Source: Lathyrus oleraceus (Eukaryota > Streptophyta > Magnoliopsida > Fabales > Fabaceae). Taken from it: a DNA stretch of 64,000 nt. A program made the position numbers and the translations under genes. The notes under the pieces are model-generated. The model was not told the DNA's origin and searched no databases. It saw only the letters and a program-made list of their open reading frames with translations. Below are positions 56,498 to 64,000 of the stretch, one piece after another. The stretch spans positions 412,002,031 to 412,066,030 of the forward strand of contig NC_066583.1 in NCBI RefSeq assembly GCF_024323335.1. Reading direction: 5' to 3'. Within the stretch, counting starts at the first letter, position 1. Every line of letters starts with the position of its first letter.

Positions 56498-59400
56498 GAT
56501 AATGCTTCTTTGAGATTACTACTCAAGTGTCCTCGAAGAGTCTTAGATTCAATTAAGGTATCATTCTCTCGTTCAGAATATCTTAATTCTATCGTATAAG
56601 ATACTGCTTCGATTCGACACAGAGAATCTCATTTTCTTTACTATTTGAGATGTTGCTCCATCAATATGAAGAGTCTCATTCCAGTTCTTCTAGAGATATT
56701 GCTCTAGTGTCCTCGAAGAGTCCTAGATTCAATTAAGACATCATTCCTTTGGTCTGGAATGTCTTAATTGTATCAGATCAGATACTGCTTCGACCCGATA
56801 CAGAGAATCTCATTTTTGTTGTTTGAGATGTTCCTCCAACAATATGAAGAGTCTCATTTCAGATTTCTTTGAGATTATTGCTCTAGTGTCCTCGAAGAGT
56901 CTTAGATTCAATTAAGGTATCATTCCCTCATTCGGAATATCTTAATTCTATCGTATAACATACTACTTGGTTTCGACACAGAGAATCTCATTTTCTTTAC
57001 TGTTTGAGATGCTGCTTCATCAATATGAAGAGTCTCATTCCAGTTCTTCTAGAGAAACTCCTCTAGTGTCCTCGAAGTGTCTTAGATTCAATTAAGACAT
57101 CATTCCTTTGGTCTGGAATATCTTAATTGTATCAGATCAGATACTACTTCGACCCGATACAGAGAATCTCATTTTTGTTGTTTGAGAGGCTGCTTCATCA
57201 ATATGAAATGTCTCATTTCAGATTTCTTTGAGATTACTGCTCTAGTGTCCTCGAAGAGTCTTAGATTCAATTAAGGTATCATTCCCTCATTCGGAATATC
57301 TTAATTCTATCGTATAAGATACTACTTCGATTCGACACAGAGAATCTCATTTTCTTTACTATTTGAGATGCTGCTTCATCAATATGAAGAGTCTCATTCC
57401 AGTTCTTCTAGAGAAACTGCTCTAGTGTCCTCGAAGTGTCTTAGATTCAATTCAGACATCATTCCTTTGGTCTGGAATATCTTAATTGTATCAGATCAGA
57501 TACTACTTCGACCCGATACAGAGAATCTCATTTTTGTTGTTTGAGATGCTACTTCATCAATATGAAGAGTCTCATTTCAGATTTCTTTGAGATTACTGCT
57601 CTAGTGTCCTCGAAGAGTCTTAGATTAAATTAAGGTATCATTCCCTCGTTCGGAATATCTTAATTCTATCGTATAAGATACTACTTCGATTCGACACAGA
57701 GAATCTCATTTTCGTTACTATTTAAGATGCTGCTTCATCAATATGAAGAGTCTCATTCCAGTTCTTCTAGAGAAACTGCTCTAGTGTCCTCGAAGTGTCT
57801 TAGATTCAATTAAGACATCCTTCCTTTGGTCTGGAATGTCTTAATTGTATCGGATCAGATAATGCTTCTTTGAGATTACTACTCTAGTGTCCTCGAAGAG
57901 TCTTAGATTCAATTAAGGTATCATTCTCTCGTTCGGAATATCTTAATTCTATCGTATAAGATACTGCTTCGATTCGACACAGAGAATCTCATTTTATTTA
58001 CTGTTTGAGATGTTGCTCCATCAATATGAAGAGTCTCATTCCAGTTCTTCTAGAGATATTGCTCTAGTGTCCTCGAAGAGTCCTAGGTTCAATTAAGACA
58101 TCATTCCTTTGGTCTGGAATGTCTTAATTGTATCAGATCAGATACTGCTTCGACCCGATACAGAGAATCTCATTTTTGTTGTTTGAGATGTTCCTCCAAC
58201 AATATGAAGAGTCTCATTTCAGATTTCTTTGAGATTATTGCTCTAGTGTCCTCGAAGAGTCTTAGATTCAATTAAGGTATCATTCCCTCATTCGGAATAT
58301 CTTAATTCTATCGTATAACATACTACTTGGTTTCGACACAGAGAATCTCATTTTCTTTACTGTTTGAGATGCTGCTTCATCAATATGAAGAGTCTCATTC
58401 CAGTTCTTCTAGAGAAACTCCTCTAGTGTCCTCGAAGTGTCTTAGATTCAATTAAGACATCATTCCTTTGGTCTAGAATTTCTTAATTGTATCAGATCAG
58501 ATACTACTTCGACCCGATACAGAGAATCTCATTTTTGTTGTTTGAGATGCTGCTTCATCAATATGAAATGTCTCATTTCAGATTTCTTTGAGATTACTGC
58601 TCTAGTGTCCTCGAAGAGTCTTAGATTCAATAAAGGTATCATTCCCTCATTCGGAATATCTTAATTCTATCGTATAAGATACTACTTCGATTCGACACAG
58701 AGAATCTCATTTTCTTTACTATTTGAGATGCTGCTTCATCAATATGAAGAGTCTCATTCCAGTTCTTCTAGAGAAACTGCTCTAGTGTCCTCGAAGTGTC
58801 TTAGATTCAATTCAGACATCATTCCTTTGGTCTGGAATATCTTAATTGTATCAGATCAGATACTACTTCGACCCGATACAGAGAATCTCATTTTTGTTGT
58901 TTGAGATGCTACTTCATCAATATGAAGAGTCTCATTTCAGATTTCTTTGAGATTACTGCTCTAGTGTCCTCGAAGAGTCTTAGATTAAATTAAGGTATCA
59001 TTCCCTCGTTCGGAATATCTTAATTCTATCGTATAAGATACTACTTCGATTCGACACAGAGAATCTCATTTTCGTTACTATTTAAGATGCTGCTTCATCA
59101 ATATGAAGAGTCTCATTCCAGTTCTTCTAGAGAAACTGCTCTAGTGTCCTCGAAGTGTCTTAGATTCAATTAAGACATCCTTCCTTTGGTCTGGAATGTC
59201 TTAATTGTATCAGATCAGATAATGCTTCTTTGAGATTACTACTCTAGTGTCCTCGAAGAGTCTTAGATTCAATTAAGGTATCATTCTCTCGTTCGGAATA
59301 TCTTAATTCTATCGTATAAGATACTGCTTCGATTCGACACAGAGAATCTCATTTTATTTACTGTTTGAGATGTTGCTCCATCAATATGAAGAGTCTCATT

Positions 59401-59577
59401 CCTGTTCTTCTAGAGATATTGCTCTAGTGTCCTCGAAGAGTCCTAGATTCAATTAAGACATCATTCCTTTGGTCTGGAATGTCTTAATTGTATCAGATCA
59501 GATACTGCTTCGACCCGATACAGAGAATCTCATTTTTGTTGTTTGAGATGTTGCTATATCAATATGAAGAGTCTCAT
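56498..59577 (+). repeat. 1360-bp higher-order block, at least two full copies plus part of a third
   Basis: A deletion-junction variant, gataatgcttctttgagatt, occurs at 56498, 57858 and 59218, exactly 1360 bp apart. The private variant gatgttcctccaac recurs at 56828 and 58188. Register with the first copy extends leftwards too (56101 matches 57461). Confidence 0.88.
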
Positions 59578-62500
59578 TTCAGATTTTTTTGAGATTACTG
59601 CTCTAGTGTCCTCGAAGAGTCTTAGATTCAATTAAGGTATCATTCCCTCATTCGGAATATCTTAATTCTATCGTATAACATACTGCTTGGTTTCGACACA
59701 GAGAATCTCATTTTCTTTACTGTTTGAGATGTTGCTTCATCAATATGAAGAGTCTCATTCCAGTTCTTCTAGAGATACTGCTCTAGTGACCTTGAAGAGT
59801 CCTAGATTCACTTAAGACATCATTTCTTTGGTCTAGAATTTCTTAATTCTATCAGATCAGATACTGCTTCGACCCGATACAGAGAATCTCATTTTTGTTG
59901 TTTGAGATGCTGCTTCATCAATATGAAGAGTCTCATTTTAGATTTCTTTGAGATTACTGCTCTAGTATCCTCGAAGTGTCTTAGATTCAATAAAGGTATA
60001 ATTCCCTCATTCGGAATATCTTAATTCTATCAGATAAGATGCTACCTCGACTCGATACAAAGAATCTCATTTTCTTTACTGTTTGAGATGCTGCTTCATC
60101 AATATGAAAAGTCTCATTTCAGATTTCTTAGAGACACTGCTCTAGTGTCCTCTAAGAGTCTTAGATTCAATTAAGGTATCATTACCTCGTTTGAAATATC
60201 TTAATTCTATCGTATAAGATATTGCTTCTATTTGACACAGAGAATCTCATTTTCTTTACTGTTTGAGATGCTGCTTCATCAATATGAAGAGTCTCATTTA
60301 AGATTTTTTTCAGATACTGCTCTAGTGTCCTCGAAGAGTCTTATATTCAATTAAGGTATCATTTCCTCGTTCGGAATATCTTAATTCTATCGTATAAGAT
60401 ACTGCTTTGATTCGACACAGAGAATCTCATTTTCTTTGCTGTTAGAGACGTTGCTTCATCAATATGAAGAGTCTCATTTCAGATTTTTAGAGATGCGGCT
60501 CTAGTGTCCACTAAGTGTCTTAGATTCAATTAAGACATCATTCCTTTGATCTGGAATGTCTTAATTGTATCAGATCAAATACTGCTTCGACCCGATACAG
60601 AGAATCTCATTTTTGTTGTTTGAGATGCTGCTTCATCAATATGAAGAGTCTCATTTCAGATTTCTTTAAGATTACTGCTCTAGTGTCCTCGAAGAGTCTT
60701 AGATTAAATTAAGGTATCATTCCCTCGTTCGAAATATCTTAATTCTATCGTATAAGATACTACTTCGATTCAACACAGAGAATCTCATTTTCTTTACTAT
60801 TTGAGATGCTGCTTCATCAATATGAAGAGTCTCATTCCAGTTCTTCTAGAGAAACTGCTCTAGTGTCCTCGAAGTGTCTTAGATTCAATTAAGACATCAT
60901 TCCTTTGGTCTGGAATATCTTAATTGTATCAGATCATATACTACTTCGACCCGATACAGAGAATCTCATTTTTGTTGTTTGAGATGCTACTTCATCAATA
61001 TGAAGAGTCTCATTTCAGATTTCTTTGAGATTACTGCTCTAGTGTCCTCGAAGAGTCTTAGATTCAATTAAGGTATCATTCCCTCGTTCGGAATATCTTA
61101 ATTCTATCGTATAAGATACTACTTCGATTCGACACAGAGAATATCATTTTCTTTACTATTTGAGATGCTGCTTCATCAATATGAAGAGTCTCATTCCAGT
61201 TCTTCTAGAGAAACTGCTCTAGTGTCCTCGAAGTGTCTTAGATTCAATTAAGACATCCTTCCTTTTGTCTGGAATGTCTTAATTGTATCAGATCGGATAA
61301 TGCTTCTTTGAGATTACTACTCTAGTGTCCTCGAAGAGTCTTAGATTCAATTAAGGTATCATTCTCTCGTTCGGAATATCTTAATTCTATCGTATAAGAT
61401 ACTGCTTCGATTCGACACAGAGAATCTCATTTTCTTTACTGTTTGAGATGTTGCTCCATCAATATGAAGAGTCTCATTCCAGTTCTTCTAGAGATATTGC
61501 TCTAGTGTCCTCGAAGAGTCCTAGATTCAATTAAGACATCATTCCTTTGGTCTGGAATGTCTTAATTGTATCAGATCAGATACTGCTTCGACACGATACA
61601 GAGAATCTCATTTTTGTTGTTTGAGATGTTGCTTCATCAATATGAAGAGTCTCATTTCAGATTTCTTTGAGATTACTGCTCTAGTGTCCTCGAAGAGTCT
61701 TAGATTCAATTAAGGTATCATTCCCTCATTCGGAATATCTTAATTCTATCGTATAAGATACTACTTCGATTCGACACAGAGAATCTCATTTTCTTTACTA
61801 TTTGAGATGCTGCTTCATCAATATGAAGAGTCTCATTCCAGTTCTTCTAGAGAAACTCCTCTAGTGTACTCGAAGTGTCTTAGATTCAATTAAGACATCA
61901 TTCCTTTGGTCTGGAATATCTTAATTGTATCAGATCAGATACTACTTCGACCCGATACAGAGAATCTCATTTTTGTTGTTTGAGATGCTACTTCATCAAT
62001 ATGAAGAGTCTCATTTCAGATTTCTTTGAGATTACTGCTCTAGTGTCCTCGAAGAGTCTTAGATTCAATTAAGGTATCATTCCCTCATTCGGAATATCTT
62101 AATTCTATCGTATAACATACTGCTTGGTTTCGACACAGAGAATCTCATTTTCTTTACTGTTTGAGATGCTGCTTCATCAATATGAAGAGTCTCATTCCAG
62201 TTCTTCTAGAGAAACTCCTCTAGTGTCCTCGAAGTGTCTTAGATTCAATTAAGACATCATTCCTTTGGTCTGGAATATCTTAATTGTATCAGATCAGATA
62301 CTACTTCGACCCGATATAGAGAATCTCATTTTTGTTGTTTGAGATGCTACTTCATCAATATGAAGAGTCTCATTTCAGATTTCTTTGAGATTAATGCTCT
62401 AGTGTCCTCGAAGAGTCTTAGATTCAATTAAGGTATCATTCCCTCATTCGGAATATCTTAATTCTATCGTATAAGATACTACTTCGATTCGACACAGCGA

Positions 62501-64000
62501 ATCTCATTTTCTTTACTATTTGAGATGCTGCTTCATCAATATGAAAAGTCTCATTCCAGTTCTTCTAGAGAAACTGCTCTAGTGTCCTCGAAGTGTCTTA
62601 GATTCAATTAAGACATCATTCCTTTGGTCTGGAATATCTTAATTGTATCAGATCAGATACTACTTCGACCCGATACAGAGAATCTCATTTTTGTTGTTTG
62701 AGATGCTACTTCATCGATATGAAGAGTCTCATTTCAGATTTCTTTGAGATTACCGCTCTAGTGTCCTCGAAGAGTCTTAGATTCAATTAAGGTATCATTC
62801 CCTCGTTCGGAATATCTTAATTCTATCGTATAAGATACTACTTCGATTCGACACAGAGAATCTCATTTTCTTTACTATTTGAGATGCTGCTTCATCAATA
62901 TGAAGAGTCTCATTCAAGTTCTTCTAGAGAAATTGCTCTAGTGTCCTCGAAGTGTCTTAGATTCAATTAAGACATCCTTCCTTTGGTCTGGAATGTCTTA
63001 ATTGGATCAGATCAGATAATGCTTGTTTGAGATTACTACTCTAGTGTCCTCGAAGAGTCTTAGATTCAATTAAGGTATCATTCTCTCGTTCGGAATATCT
63101 TAATTCTATCGTATAAGATACTGCTTCGATTCGACACAGAGAATCTCATTTTCTTTACTGTTTGAGATGTTGCTCCATCAATATGAAGAGTCTCATTCCA
63201 GTTCTTCTAGAGATATTGCTCTAGTGTCCTCGAAGAGTCCTAGATTCAATTAAGACATCATTCCTTTGGTCTGGAATGTCTTAATTGTATCAGATCAGAT
63301 ACTGCTTCGACCCGATACAGAGAATCTCATTTTTGTTGTTTGAGATGTTGCTTCATCAATATGAAGAGTCTCATTTCAGATTTCTTTGAGATTACTGCTC
63401 TAGTGTCCTCGAAGAGTCTTAGATTCAATTAAGGTATCATTCCCTCATTCGGAATATCTTAATTCTATCGTATAACATACTGCTTGGTTTCGACACAGAG
63501 AATCTCATTTTCTTTACTGTTTGATATGTTGCTTCATCAATATGAAGAGTCTCATTCCAGTTCTTCTAGAGATACTGCTCTAGTGTCCTTGAAGAGTCCT
63601 AGATTCACTTAAGACATCATTCCTTTGGTCTAGAATTTCTTAATTCTATCAGATCAGATACTGCTTCGACCCGATACAGAGAATCTCATTTTTGTTGTTT
63701 GAGATGCTGCTTCATCAATATGAAGAGTCTCATTTTAGATTTCTTTGAGATTACTGCTCTAGTATCCTCGAAGAGTCTTAGATTCAATAAAGGTATAATT
63801 CCCTCATTCGGAATATCTTAATTCTATCAGATAAGATGCTACCTCGACTCGATACAAAGAATCTCATTTTCTTTACTGTTTGAGATGCTGCTTCATCAAT
63901 ATGAAAAGTCTCATTTCAGATTTCTTTGAGACACTTCTCTAGGGTCCTCTAAGAGTCTTAGATTCAATTAAGGTATCATTACCTCGTTTGAAATATCTTA
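59218..64000 (+). repeat. 3797-bp higher-order block, second copy runs out of the window
   Basis: gataatgcttctttgagatt at 59218 recurs, with one base changed, at 63015. gctacctcgactcgatacaa at 60041 recurs at 63838, cctagattcacttaagacat at 59801 at 63598, and attacctcgtttgaaatatc at 60181 at 63978. All are exactly 3797 bp apart, so about 1 kb at the right edge is in register without net indels. Confidence 0.87.

Larger units (their letters stand above)
45698..64000 (+). mobile_element. Internally deleted Ogre/Tat Ty3/gypsy element with giant 3' repeat array, right end outside window
   Basis: The order is 5' LTR, tRNA-Arg-type primer site, short leader, RNase H, archaeal-type RNase H, integrase, 3' UTR with gaaaacccgaaaggg units, then the tandem array running to the window edge. 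Gag, protease and RT are missing between about 47740 and the RNase H start. The left LTR edge is provisional, since no partner LTR is in view. Whether the array is still inside the element depends on a 3' LTR beyond 64000. Confidence 0.7.
51383..64000 (+). repeat. 12.6-kb tandem array, ~179-bp monomer, alternating A and B types
   Basis: Monomers start with gagatgctgcttcatcaata at 51427, 51601, 51779, 51956, 52137, 52315, 52496, 52676, 52857, 53032, 53210, 53392 and so on to the right edge, at spacings of 174-182 bp. That makes roughly 70 units by length. Two forms mostly alternate. A has ccagttcttctagaga, cctttggtctggaat and cgacccgatacag. B has tcagatttctttgaga, ccctcgttcggaat and gattcgacacag. 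The working repeat is therefore a dimer of about 358 bp. No coding sequence. The array starts inside what looks like a Tat 3' UTR; I do not recognise it as a named satellite. Confidence 0.93.

Noticed and set aside
51383..64000. Regular spaced repeats considered as a CRISPR array
   Set aside because: The sequence is a plant nuclear genome; units are 174-182 bp with no unique spacers, so this is a tandem satellite-like array.
46600..64000. Possible homology between the ~180-bp LTR repeats (45896-46740) and the 179-bp array
   Set aside because: Periods are similar but I find no shared words longer than expected by chance; treated as separate repeats.

Overview
This window is intergenic, repeat-packed nuclear DNA of a flowering plant. 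The kinds of elements point to a legume, most likely tribe Vicieae (pea, vetch or faba-bean type): Ogre/Tat-type Ty3/gypsy LTRs of about 4.7-4.8 kb, dual-RNase-H Tat polyproteins, a SIRE/Maximus-type Ty1/copia element with an extra 3' ORF, and a tandem array behind a Tat integrase. The species assignment is inference. I found no intact host gene. The only recognisable host-gene sequence is a decayed copy of a STE20/SPS1-type (BLUS1-like) protein kinase.

Layout. 1-7170: 5'-truncated SIRE-type copia element (gag end, protease, integrase, RT, RNase H, env-position ORF, 3' LTR), broken by stops and frameshifts. 7171-13930: remains of two Tat/Ogre elements in opposite orientation. A plus-strand 3' UTR and LTR piece (7171-9962) meets a minus-strand RNase H/aRNase H/integrase/3' UTR piece (13930 down to 9963), so two related 1-kb UTR segments form a large inverted repeat. 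13998-38613: one Ty3/gypsy insertion (Tekay/Del-like) of the form LTR-internal-LTR-internal-LTR, flanked by the 5-bp duplication tacct. Its first internal region is split by a 4.67-kb minus-strand Ogre-type solo LTR (19193-28646, TSD ggtat), which itself holds a 4.78-kb plus-strand Ogre solo LTR (21750-26527, TSD ccagg). 38640-39856: kinase pseudogene. 39862-41600: 1.74-kb probable solo LTR (TSD actgg). 41606-44757: no recognised gene. 44767-45496: MULE-type MITE (9-bp TSD) filled with palindromic short tandem repeats. About 45700 to the right edge: a further Ogre/Tat element with LTR, tRNA-Arg-type primer site, a deleted coding region keeping RNase H/aRNase H/integrase, and a 3' UTR that runs into a tandem array of about 179-bp units filling 51383-64000.

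Relative order read from nesting: Tekay-like insertion, then the minus Ogre LTR, then the plus Ogre LTR. All coding regions are defective. Both internal copies of the Tekay-like element share the same RNase H deletion, the same three nonsense codons and the same frameshift, so they descend from one already defective parent.

The most noteworthy parts are the 12.6-kb array in the position of a Tat element 3' UTR, with layered higher-order repeats (2255, 1360 and 3797 bp); the three-LTR tandem element with matched TSDs; and the palindrome-filled MITE.
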